Assembly: GCF_901472535.1 (NCBI RefSeq) | Contig: NZ_LR590470.1 | Span: forward strand, 3,162,001 to 3,226,000 | Length of the DNA: 64,000 nucleotides | Origin: Sphingobacterium daejeonense | GTDB lineage: Bacteria > Bacteroidota > Bacteroidia > Sphingobacteriales > Sphingobacteriaceae | Reading direction: 5' to 3' | Shown: positions 29,180-37,697 of the stretch, in pieces | Layout of the letters: each line of letters starts with the position of its first letter | Position numbering within the stretch: the stretch's first letter is position 1 | Notes under the pieces: generated by a model | What the model was told of the DNA's origin: nothing | Seen by the model: only the letters and a program-made list of their open reading frames with translations | Databases searched by the model: none | Position numbers and translations under genes: made by a program

Positions 29180-30082
29180 TTATTTATTCTTGCCCCAAGA
29201 TTGAACTGAAGCATAATCGATTGCATCTTTCAGCGTTCCGATCCTATCTGCAAGACCCAGATCAACTGATCTCTGCCCATTGAAAGTTGCTCCTGCAAGG
29301 ATGCCCGATGTTTCCAGGGAAAGGTTCAAACGATTGGATTTCACAGTATCCTGGAACTTGATGGCCATGGGATCAAGCATCTCTTTCCTGATCTGATCAT
29401 ATTCACCCTTTAGCAAATTTTGAAATGCTAGATTTTTATGGTCGGACAGTTCAGAATAGACCTCATGAAATTTTGCGCCCTGCTTTTCATAGAACGGAAC
29501 CATGTCCAAAAAGGAAAGCATCACTCCAACGGATCCAAAAACAGATGAAACATCATTGTTCGAAAAGATATGATCACAAGCGGAGGCAGTCCAATAAGCT
29601 GCAGAGCATGCTGCATCACAGTGGGCAACGATAGGTTTTCCCAATTCTTTAACAAATTGAATAGCTTCCAACAATGGGGGCACGGCATTAACTGCTCCTC
29701 CACCTGAATCGATGTCCAACACGATCGCGGATACGTTCTCTTTGGATGCAAAATGTTTGATATAGGAAGCGATTTCAATCATTCCATATGAACAGAGCGT
29801 TCCATATTTGAGCATAGTGCCTTTTACCGGAAGAACGATCACCTTTGCGCCTTCATCACCAATATTTTCTGCATCATGTTCCTCATCATCTTCATAGGCC
29901 ATGATGTCGATTTTGTCCAATATTTGGATATTGTTCTCATAAAGGCTGGTTGATTTAAGGATCCCCTCCAATTGCGGACCTAAGCCAAAAGCAAATTCCG
30001 GACTGATCATAAACTGACCTCTAAGGATTGCCGAAATAAGATGCTGCTGCCAATTGGCTTCTAATCTTCTTTGCATAATCAA
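29180..30082 (-). CDS. Prohead protease, S49 (SppA/ClpP-like) family
   Basis: 300 residues. S49 fold signatures: VIVLPVKGTM, SAIVLDIDSGGGAVNAV, and the nucleophile Ser in DAACSAAYWTASACD, followed by FGSVGVML. Phage members cut the scaffold part of the capsid protein during head maturation. Directly upstream of the capsid gene (33-base gap). The N-terminus (LEANWQQHLISAILRGQF) is a helical leader. Confidence 0.85.
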   Translation of the reverse strand: MIMQRRLEANWQQHLISAILRGQFMISPEFAFGLGPQLEGILKSTSLYENNIQILDKIDIMAYEDDEEHDAENIGDEGAKVIVLPVKGTMLKYGTLCSYGMIEIASYIKHFASKENVSAIVLDIDSGGGAVNAVPPLLEAIQFVKELGKPIVAHCDAACSAAYWTASACDHIFSNNDVSSVFGSVGVMLSFLDMVPFYEKQGAKFHEVYSELSDHKNLAFQNLLKGEYDQIRKEMLDPMAIKFQDTVKSNRLNLSLETSGILAGATFNGQRSVDLGLADRIGTLKDAIDYASVQSWGKNK

Positions 30083-30148
30083 TTTGTTTATGCAAAAGTG
30101 TTCTTATGCCGAAAGGTATGAAAGGACTATTTTGACCATGGAAACCAT

Positions 30149-30177
30149 AAAAAAAGCAGCTATAATGAATAGCTGCT
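30149..30177 (-). terminator. Rho-independent terminator before the capsid operon
   Basis: 9-bp stem AGCAGCTAT / ATAGCTGCT with a 5-base loop; the minus strand continues into a run of T (A-run at 30149-30155). It ends the transcript of the small upstream genes (30207-31130), so the protease/capsid genes should have their own promoter in 30083-30148. Confidence 0.7.
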
Positions 30178-30206
30178 CTTGGATATGGATTTTTTTTTGG
30201 AGAATT

Positions 30207-30590
30207 CTATGGAATAAGTTCCCAAGGTTTTGATACGTGGACATATTCTATTTCGAACAGGTCTCTTGTCAGAGATGAATTTTCATGTGATCGTGTCGGG
30301 ATGGATGGTGATCCCAAAATAAACTCTTTACCTGAGCATAGCTTGACCTTGAGAATGGAGGCCGGTATTGATACAATGCCTTCCTTTAATCTTGCATTGA
30401 TAGTTGTCGAAAAATATATCCCGGAAGCATCTTCTTTACTGTTGGTTTCCATCTCTCCAGATGCGGGATGCATCGGAATTGGTTTCCATTCCTCCACCAT
30501 TACTCTTGATGTGCCATCAGGATAGGTTTCAAAACCAATAATGCTATGAACTGGTGCATATTCAATGGATGATATGATTTGGATTGCCAT
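30207..30590 (-). CDS. Hypothetical small phage protein
   Basis: 127 residues, beta-rich (IISSIEYAPVHSIIGFETYPDG), no known domain. It follows the helical phage gene by 2 bases and is followed by a strong terminator. Part of the first late transcription unit. Confidence 0.55.
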   Translation of the reverse strand: MAIQIISSIEYAPVHSIIGFETYPDGTSRVMVEEWKPIPMHPASGEMETNSKEDASGIYFSTTINARLKEGIVSIPASILKVKLCSGKEFILGSPSIPTRSHENSSLTRDLFEIEYVHVSKPWELIP

Positions 30591-30592
30591 GG

Positions 30593-31130
30593 TTAAATAT
30601 ATTGTTGAATGTCCAAAATGGTTTTTTCAATTGCCTTGTTCTGAATCTGTACCCTCCGGGCCAATCTCTGGACCATTGTTTGGATGTGCTTTTCTTCTGC
30701 CCTATATGCTCTTTTTTTCAGTTGCTCCACTTCTCCCACCCTGCTGATCAATTTTCTCGTGAGAATGAAACTCGTGATCACATCCTTCTGTTTCATGGCC
30801 AGGTTCTTTCCTACAAAAGTAATACTGAATAAAATCCTTATTAAAGGTCGCGATCAGGAAATCATTGATTTTCCTCTGATCATCTGGGTGTATGTAACTG
30901 AACCTTGTAAACAGGCTGGGTATTGCTGATGTCCGGGGCAACCTGATATATATAGCCTTGTCAGGATTGACCTTTTGTTCGATAGGGAAGTCAGAATGCC
31001 TAACCATCGAACAGATGAACCTGCCCAGGTCAGTATCACGGAAAATTGAGAAAGCACCGTCCTCAAAAGCAAAGATCGAATTCAGATATTCACGGTGCAT
31101 CTGGTCCTGAATGTGGCAAACTACGTTCAT
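30593..31130 (-). CDS. Hypothetical phage protein (one frameshift)
   Basis: About 178 residues after repair. The first 118 residues run from 31130 (MNVVCHIQDQMHREYL) to FIQYYFCRK. A run of three A near 30808 should be two, giving RKNLAMKQKDVITSF and the helical, basic C-terminus to the stop at 30593. The alternative is two overlapping genes (30702-31130 and 30593-30796). Function unknown. Confidence 0.5.
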
Positions 31131-31330
31131 AATCCTCCTTTAGATTGGTATGGACAAATTTACACATATTTCGTACTGAAAACGAAATTAATATATTGAA
31201 AAATAGAATATTTACAATGATTATTTAAACATATAATTCGCTCGAAATACGATTTACCTGTGGAAAGTTGTTTTGGGAGATCAACTATCCAAATGTACAA
31301 TGAATTGACATGCGGGTCAAAAAAAGACGT

Positions 31331-31575
31331 AATTTTTTGTAATTCTGTAATTTTGTAATTTACTACTGATATTCAACTAGTTACAGCATTACATTTTATT
31401 TTTTCATCAATTACATTTTAAAAATGAATTTGTAATTGGAGCTTGCTGATTACAAAAATTACAAATTTTTGTAATTGAGGATTTTTGATTACAAAAATTT
31501 GTAATTGAATAAACTGCTGAATATCATTCCTTTATACTATTGTTTTTTATTTGATTACAGAATTACAAAATTTTA
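31331..31575. repeat. Cluster of TGTAATT/AATTACA repeats
   Basis: About 245 AT-rich bases carrying roughly nine exact TGTAATT or AATTACA words plus three or more one-mismatch copies (GATTACA). Two 20-base near-palindromes (31457-31476 and 31487-31506) are inverted copies of each other with one difference. The array lies in the only large non-coding gap between the early and late phage halves (31131-31791), which otherwise shows no ORF. It could be a multi-site protein-binding region, a replication origin or a centromere-like site. Confidence 0.6.
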
Positions 31576-31599
31576 TAAGTTATAAGAATATAAGAGGTA

Positions 31600-31725
31600 A
31601 AGGAGAAAAGGCGGATTGCCGACCGGGTCATGATAAGGCATGCCCGTCCACAGGTGTCCGGGCATATAGTTACGCTGCTTCGCGAGCGCAGAAAACTCAA
31701 CGTATAAAAGGCGGTGGATAGGATT
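31600..31725. other. GC-rich structured stretch inside AT-rich gap
   Basis: An abrupt GC-rich island next to the repeat array. It holds a 7-bp hairpin ATGCCCG / CGGGCAT (31640-31646 and 31659-31665) and a second fold around CTGCTTCGCGAGCGCAG (31675-31691). No ORF explains it. It could be a small RNA, the leader of the following plus-strand gene or an origin hairpin. Confidence 0.35.
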
Positions 31726-31791
31726 CAGATTTGGAGATATTGACCTAATTGATTTATATTTACTAATATTTTTAGTAATTTATTTTTCTAG

Positions 31792-32095
31792 ATGGCAAAC
31801 TCCGGATTTGATAAGAAACCTGTTCAGGGAAAGATCCCTGCAAAACTTTGATGTACTGGCCAAGACAGCGAGAGTCAACGGATGCTTGATCTACCATAAG
31901 CCAACAAAGAAATGGTATACACCTGAGGAATTTGAGAGCGGTCCGTCAGAGATATCCCAGACCAGGACCTTTAGAAAAGATAATGCGGCTGACTTTATTA
32001 TTGTTCAGCCGCAATTTATACTTAAGCAAAGGATCGAATGGGTCAATAAAGCTAATGAGGAGTTACAGAGGATTATGAATGTTCTGAAATTTTAA
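31792..32095 (+). CDS. Small plus-strand protein in the accessory zone (probable frameshift)
   Basis: Only long plus-strand gene within the prophage body. From ATG 31792 it reads MANSGFDKKPVQGK then stops in frame at TGA 31849; a neighbouring frame reads NFDVLAKTARVNGCLIYHKP...WVNKANEELQRIMNVLKF to 32095. One indel near 31830-31845 would join them into about 100 residues. The C-terminal half has a second, degraded copy at 33390-33535. Function unknown. Confidence 0.5.
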
Positions 32096-32118
32096 ATTAT
32101 CATTCTTTAAGATCTGTT

Positions 32119-32331
32119 TTACTCGTTTAAAATAATTGTCATCGTATAATACAAAGTAAAGTAGGCAGCTGTGGTATCCTCCCATTGAACTTGAACCGGA
32201 AAGATCGTTTTGATATTATCTATGTTATTGTCTTTCAAATATTTTAAAATCTTATTCTCAATTAATTTCCCTCCGCTACTTTTATCATTAATATGAACAT
32301 CAACAGAACCAGTGATTATTTTTAAATTCAT
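32119..32331 (-). CDS. Hypothetical small protein
   Basis: 70 residues (MNLKIITGSVDVHINDKSSG...). It begins 4 bases after the GIY-YIG gene stop and is probably co-transcribed. It converges with the plus-strand gene at 32095. No domain recognised. Confidence 0.45.
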   Translation of the reverse strand: MNLKIITGSVDVHINDKSSGGKLIENKILKYLKDNNIDNIKTIFPVQVQWEDTTAAYFTLYYTMTIILNE

Positions 32332-32335
32332 GTTT

Positions 32336-32906
32336 TTATTTATTCTCCTTTCTGTTTAGCAATGGCCTATATTTTCTTATTAGATGTTCTTCAATTTCAT
32401 ACCTTCCTATTCGGATGGGATAGAAAAGAGCAATACAATTATTTAAGAATTGGTTTACTTGAATGTCCTGTGAAGGATCAAAATATTTTTTCTTTCCATT
32501 TCCATTCTTTTCAATAAGTTCAAAACCAAGTATCTCTGTACCAATGTGTCTTCTAAGGGCCGAAAAATAAGTTGTTTTTCCATGTGTTGTATATCTACCA
32601 TATATATCTGAACTTTCTCCAATATAAATTAGATCCCCTTTAGCATCTTTAACCAAATAAACTCCTGGCGCATTCTCAACAAAACAATTTTTTCCATGGC
32701 TTGAATTCTCCCTTAATAATCAATTCATCACTCAGTTCAAGGAAGCCTTGACTGTTTTTTTGTAGCTCAGCTCAATAATTATTCTCAACTAAATCATACT
32801 TTGATCTTTTGTTTAATTGAAATCGATTCAATGTTGTTCCGAAATTCTTACTTCCCATTTCTTCAATTTCTTTCCTGCCAATTTTTGTTTCAATTATTTT
32901 TGACAT
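32336..32906 (-). CDS. GIY-YIG nuclease family protein (in-frame stop and frameshift)
   Basis: About 190 residues if repaired. The GIY-YIG core reads GVYLVKDAKGDLIYIGES, followed by IYGRYTTHGK and HIGTEI, with a conserved Glu in EIEEHLIRKY. The start at 32906 (MSKIIETKIGRKEIEE) leads to an in-frame TGA at 32772-32774 (NNY-stop-AELQ). A run of six A near 32687-32692 should be five to reach CFVENAPGVY. Without repair only 106 residues of the core are readable. Such enzymes nick or cut DNA; here it may be a homing-like or repair nuclease. Confidence 0.55.
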
Positions 32907-32993
32907 TAAACGAATCTATTGGCTGGTTAATTTGTGAGACTGATCTAGAATAATTTTTATAAAATGTAGAAGTTTTTGGATTGAATTGCTGCT

Positions 32994-33188
32994 TTAATCT
33001 TTTTGATAAAATCTTTCCTTCTCCCAATATACATCGGTTTTTCGTTCAAAAGAATTAAATAGTTTCCAGGACCATTGGAAAAAGATATTATCTTTTTTAA
33101 TTATTGGCTGACTTTCTAAAGAAGAAATACCTCCTATAAGAATTGAATCAGCATTGTTTTGAATAAATTTCCAGTCTTGTAGTTCCAT
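32994..33188 (-). CDS. Hypothetical 64-residue protein
   Basis: MELQDWKFIQNNADSILIGG..., aromatic- and charge-rich, no family recognised. It lies alone between the GIY-YIG gene and the minisatellite. The stop at 32994 may be premature given the many indels around. Confidence 0.35.
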   Translation of the reverse strand: MELQDWKFIQNNADSILIGGISSLESQPIIKKDNIFFQWSWKLFNSFERKTDVYWEKERFYQKD

Positions 33189-33270
33189 AATCGATTTGTT
33201 TTAAATTAATTTTCGATAAAACTAAGTTAAATTTTCAATCAAATGAAAAATCCAAAATTCCCTAGAGTAT

Positions 33271-33373
33271 CCCCCCTGGTACCTCCCCCTGTGCTTCTCC
33301 CTGGTATCTCCCCTGGTATCTCTCCCTGGTGTCTCTCCCTGTGTCTCGCCCCTAATATCTCCCTTGGATCCCT
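33271..33373. repeat. Degenerate 12-13-base minisatellite
   Basis: About eight tandem units of the form CCCTGGTATCTCT (for example CCCTGGTATCTC, CCCTGGTATCTCT, CCCTGGTGTCTCT, CCCTGTGTCTCG). Strong strand bias: nearly all C/T on the plus strand, far GC-richer than the flanks. It abuts the duplicated gene tail at 33390. Confidence 0.75.
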
Positions 33374-33389
33374 TCCTTTATCGCTAGCT

Positions 33390-33535
33390 GAGATCTCCCA
33401 AGCAAGGACCTTTAGAAAAGAAATGCAGCTGACTTTATTAACGTTCAGCCACAATTTATTCTTAAACAACGGATAGAATGGGTAAACAAGGCAAATGACG
33501 ATTTGCAGTGGATTTTGAAAATTATTAAGCTATAG
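33390..33535 (+). pseudogene. Degraded second copy of the 31792-32095 gene tail
   Basis: Aligns over about 146 bases with 31949-32095 (EISQ-RTFRK...AADFI-VQPQFILKQRIEWVNKAN...LQ-I). The reading frame shifts near 33420, so it is not an intact ORF. It has no N-terminal half; the minisatellite takes its place. A truncated duplication. Confidence 0.7.
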
Positions 33536-33702
33536 GATCTTGAATACTCTTAATATTGGTTACTTCTCCCGTTGCCCCGATTACTCTAAAAACTTGATGT
33601 GAACCAAGATCACCAGCGTAAGGAATCATTAGAGATTGTATTTCCTTCTTGCCAACAGCAAATGACCAAGCGTCACGAACGGCATCATGAATGATGGTTG
33701 TT
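33525..33702 (-). pseudogene. Gene remnant (C-terminal fragment)
   Basis: An open frame without start codon reads TIIHDAVRDAWSFAVGKK, EIQSLMIPYAGDLGSHQVF, then RVIGATGEVTNIKSIQDPIA and a TAA at 33525. A TAA bounds it upstream. It looks like the end of a lost gene. Origin unknown. The rest of the gap to 33921 is very AT-rich with no supported feature. Confidence 0.35.
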
Positions 33703-33921
33703 TGTTATCGATGAATGATTGAAGGAAAAGAATGAAGATTTGTTTGGATCAGTAATGATTGAAGATAAATAAGCTACTTTTGATATTTTGTATATATAAA
33801 TTCATCTACTAATTTAATGTAAATTCATATTATACATATTATATTTGGAATTAAAGAATATTCTGAAATGGTAATCTTAATAAGAAGTTTCAGAGAATTT
33901 ATAATTTTAAAATTTATAAAT

Positions 33922-34434
33922 CTATTTCAAGAATGACCTAATATGAAATTTATTTTGTTCAAAAATATGATGATTGTGACTATCATATTCAATATCCTTA
34001 ATTTTAGTTTTTGGTTTTCTTTTAATTTCTTTAATACTAACTTTTCTTGTAATAACATTAATATTTTTTCCTTCCAATCTATTTGCAGTCGAAATAATAA
34101 AATTTAAAAAATTTTCAGCAGCTTTTAACTGAGGCATAGTATTCCTATCTCCTTTTTTTAATTCTATTAAAATAGCATAGATTTTATTATTCTCAAGTCC
34201 AAATATCAAGTAATCACAAATTTTACAAACACCACTTTTCTTATTATTAAAAAAAGGAAAGATCCCACCTTTGTACTCTTTTCCCAATTCAACATCAGGT
34301 TTAATAACTAAGCTCTTACACCCCCTCCGGTCAATTTCAATTTTCATTCCGGCGGATATTTCATTAAAATTATTTTCTTGATGAACAAACAATGGATTAA
34401 TTATTTCTTGAAATATTATTAAATCAGTCCTCAT
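33922..34434 (-). CDS. PD-(D/E)xK nuclease-like partner of AAA ATPase
   Basis: 170 residues. Nuclease-like core: Asp in KICDYLIFGLENN, then IYAILIELKKGD (E-x-K) about 15 residues later, followed by a helix MPQLKAAENFLNF. This order fits a PD-(D/E)xK fold. A preceding Cys pair (CKIC) is notable. The gene overlaps the ATPase stop by 11 bases, implying tight co-translation. Probably the effector of a two-gene ATPase-nuclease defence module. I cannot assign it to a named system. Confidence 0.55.
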   Translation of the reverse strand: MRTDLIIFQEIINPLFVHQENNFNEISAGMKIEIDRRGCKSLVIKPDVELGKEYKGGIFPFFNNKKSGVCKICDYLIFGLENNKIYAILIELKKGDRNTMPQLKAAENFLNFIISTANRLEGKNINVITRKVSIKEIKRKPKTKIKDIEYDSHNHHIFEQNKFHIRSFLK

Positions 34435-35829
34435 TCTTAATCGGATATTTAATTAAATAAAACAATTCTTCAGTGGTATTATTTAACTCATCTATTGTAT
34501 TATCTATTGATTCTACGTCAAATCCAAATTCATTTATGGGAATTCTCTTTATCGATATATTTTTAGAAGATTTATTCTTAAAATTAAACATGTATGAGGT
34601 AACTTCTGATGAGTTTACAAATTCATCTTCCTTATAACCTAATTCTTCAAATTTTCTATTTGTTCGAATTTCTTTATTTGAAAGCATTATTAAATTATTC
34701 AATTCCCTAATAACATAATCACTATGAGTGTTAATAATCATTCTAAAGCCCTTATTTATTAATCTTGAAAAAATTCTAGTTAAAAAATACTTGATTTGAA
34801 GGATGTAAATTGAGTTCCGGCTCATCAATAATTATTAAATCATTTTGTTCAGCTTTATGTTTTAAATAAAAAACTAGACTAGATAAAGTTTTAACAATTG
34901 ATGCAGACAATTGAATAGGAATTTTTAGCCTTTTAGCTTTATTAGATGTGAATTGTACTTCACCATCCTTATTTACATTAACAGTTCCAAATAACAAATC
35001 AGATTCAATTTCTTCCGCCAATCCTGCAAATTCAGATCTTTTCTTGGATGTATTACTTAAATCTTCGGCAATTGATAAACCATCTCTAATTGCTAATGGA
35101 TAACGCGTACTTCTTTTAAAATACCTTTCGATTGTTGAAGAAGAATTAAAGGAACCTGAAGTTACAAAATCCTTTGCTTGATCGAAAAAATCTTGCCTTT
35201 GAATTGAGAGTTCTTTGGAAAAACTATAAATCGAATTTCGTTCCACTGGCAAAAATATATGAATTTGTAAATGGAGAAAAGGCTAAATAGAAATATATTT
35301 TTGAATGGATTATAATATCTAAATATTTTAATTCTTCTGAATCAAATTCGTCACCTTCAAAAACCATTGAAATATCCAATGTATTTTCATTTTTGATTAT
35401 TGAATAACTATTTCTTCCAACGGAAACTTTAATAGTAATTGCAAGGTTTTCTACTCTTTTTAAAAATTCATCATCAGTTTCAGTTATATTGACATAAAAA
35501 TCTTTAAATAAATTGTTAGATAATTCATTCGAAATTCCAAACAAACTATCTAAATCACTGTTTATTATTGATAAGTGCTTTTTTCTATACTCTTTAATTC
35601 TATTAATATCGATTCTATGTATTGTGGATTTATTTTTTATCATATTTTGAAAGTCTAACTTAAAGTCAGAATCATCATATGGTTTGTAACTTGCTTTTGT
35701 TATAGCATAAATTAAATAAGCTAAATAGGTTTTACCAGAATTATTTGGACCTGTAAAAACGGTTAAATTATTAGATAAATCAACATCAGCTGATTTAATT
35801 ATACCTAAATTCTTAATTTCAATTTTCAT
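34424..35829 (-). CDS. AAA family ATPase (AAA_15/AAA_21 type), two frameshifts
   Basis: About 468 residues after repair. Walker A TGPNNSGKT at residues 26-34; Walker B LIIIDEPELNLHP near residue 330; THSDYVIRELNNL downstream is the conserved His region. Break 1 near 35253-35257: five T (minus strand) where four give YILPVERNSIYSFSKEL, a conserved block of this family. Break 2 near 34785: six T where five give NQVFLTRIFSRLI. Such ATPases (OLD/SMC-like heads) drive several anti-phage systems. Extremely AT-rich. Pairs with the nuclease downstream. Confidence 0.75.
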
Positions 35830-36008
35830 GAATTATATTAATAAACCTTACGAATATATTATATATAGTTGGAAATTATGTAATCTTATTATTACTTGTA
35901 AGCAATTTTCATAATTTTTCTCTCCATTTTTATTTTTTCAGAATGTTTTTTTGGCATTGAATCTCCATAAATTGAATAATTACTAGCAATTATTTTTAGT
36001 GGATATAT

Positions 36009-36411
36009 TTAATTACACCTATTAATTACGTAGTGATTAAAGTCAATTCCGAGATCTTTTATAAGATCAATTTCTGGATCTTGAGATTCCCATTCTTTAA
36101 GTATTTCGTTTTTCTTTATATTTTTCAATCTTATCTTTCTGATCTATATCTCTAATATTTTTAAAGAGATACCCTTCAAATGCAATCTCTTTACTTGTCC
36201 AATTACATCGATATTCATCCCAGTAAAGAGTAAGCAATTCAACATCTCCTTGTCTATTGCCATGATAAACTTGGCCTTCTATTTCTTTAGTTGTTGGCTT
36301 CCATAATCTTCTTACCTCTGAAATATATTTCTTGATATTATTTACATGTACTGAGTACTGCAGCTTTTGAAGTCTAGTGTATTCCTCCTCCAATTCAGAT
36401 TGATAACTCAT
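36009..36411 (-). CDS. Hypothetical protein of the early operon end (one frameshift)
   Basis: About 133 residues after repair. Start MSYQSELEEEYTRLQ overlaps the ASCH gene stop by 4 bases. Near 36112-36117 a run of five A (minus strand) should be four, giving YKENEILKEWESQDPEIDLI and a stop at 36009. Mainly helical. No recognised family. Confidence 0.5.
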
Positions 36412-37200
36412 GATTTTAGTTTTTGAGGTTTACAAGCAGAACAAACAGTATGATTTGCATTTACCCAGCTACAAGGTTTACCAATTTTAACAATACATTG
36501 CTTGCAATTAATTTCGGAGCATCCACAGGAAATACACTTTCCGGTTTCAGTTTTCAAAACATCAAATTCATAAACCCATACCCATGGATTAAGATCCCAT
36601 GATTCCATTCCATTAATTGATTCCCATAAACTGTGGAATGAAAATTTAGCAGGTTCCTCTAATCCAAAAATCCCTTTGGAAATAAATGAATTACATAAAA
36701 GAGCCAAACCTAGAGTTGTCCTTGAATATCTTTTTTTCCTTAACTGGATAAATATAGAACTGGTGCTTACCTTCATCATCAATGTGATTGTCAATACCTT
36801 CTGAAATAGCATCTTTTTCAGAAATATATTGGAGCTTCTCTACCTTTATATTTTTAACTTTTAAAAATATCCTTGCAGCATCGAAAGGCATAAGAATAGA
36901 GGGTTTCCATTTATGTCCTATACTTTTGAGATCAGAAGCTCTATATACGTAAGGAACCATGCTACTATCAAAACTGTTCCATGCCTCTCTAACCCAAAGG
37001 ATATCTCCTATTCTAAATTTAGCGTCAACTCTAATTAGTTCTGATTTATATTTTTCGACTTCTATTCCTAAATCCAAATACATCAACTTTGTAATTGCCT
37101 CAGGTGTTATAGATTTGATGATCCTTCTTGTCTGCGTTTTTCGTCCATCCAATATCGCCTCAACCATTTGCGTACTGAATAATATTGGTTTAAATCCCAT
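36408..37200 (-). CDS. ASCH-domain protein with Cys-rich tail (one frameshift)
   Basis: About 263 residues after repair. N-terminal ASCH-like domain: KPILFSTQMVEAILDGRKTQTRR and RIGDILWVREAW are the usual signatures of this putative RNA-binding or RNA-base-processing fold in phages. The break is near 36745: seven A (minus strand) where six continue to EKRYSRTTLGLALLCN. The C-terminus is unusual: CISCGCSEINCKQC... and HTVCSAC, a likely metal-binding cluster. Overlaps both neighbours, so it is part of the early operon. Confidence 0.65.
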
Positions 37201-37474
37201 ATCCTATAATTTTTAAATGTCCATTCTTTATAAACTGGTCTAATCTTTCGACCGATTCCATTATCAAATTATCCTTGTTTGTGATGTCCACGAAACCGAC
37301 TCCAGACTGTGGATTCTCTCCAGGCTGGGACAGCACTTTCCATCCATTGGCCATTTCAACCTCATAAGCAAAATTGTTTTCAGGTTTTCCCATGATCACA
37401 ATGGTTACCAGGAATTCCCTGCGCTTGCTGTCTATAAATCGGGTACCTAATGGCCAAGTTGGACGGATGATCAT
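37190..37474 (-). CDS. Small phage protein of the early operon
   Basis: 94 residues, beta-rich (RREFLVTIVIMGKPENNFAY...), no known domain. Overlaps the ASCH gene by 11 bases. Confidence 0.5.
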   Translation of the reverse strand: MIIRPTWPLGTRFIDSKRREFLVTIVIMGKPENNFAYEVEMANGWKVLSQPGENPQSGVGFVDITNKDNLIMESVERLDQFIKNGHLKIIGYGI

Positions 37475-37478
37475 GCTT

Positions 37479-37676
37479 TTATTTTTGGCGTATTGAAATC
37501 GATCTCAATCTTACATCAGTATCAATTATTTCTACTGGCCACTGGTTAGAAGCAATGGCATTTGAAATTTCCTGTTTTGCTTTGTCTATATTTATTCCTC
37601 TCAGTTCTACGCCACCTCTATATGGCCTGGTTGTTCTCGGTTTTACGAGTTCGATTATTCTGTTGATGTATTCCAT
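37479..37676 (-). CDS. Small phage protein of the early operon
   Basis: 65 residues, basic (MEYINRIIELVKPRTTRPYR...). It sits 4 bases from the next gene and 21 bases after the primase-helicase. No family recognised. Confidence 0.45.
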   Translation of the reverse strand: MEYINRIIELVKPRTTRPYRGGVELRGINIDKAKQEISNAIASNQWPVEIIDTDVRLRSISIRQK

Positions 37677-37697
37677 TTTTATTTATTGATTAGATTG

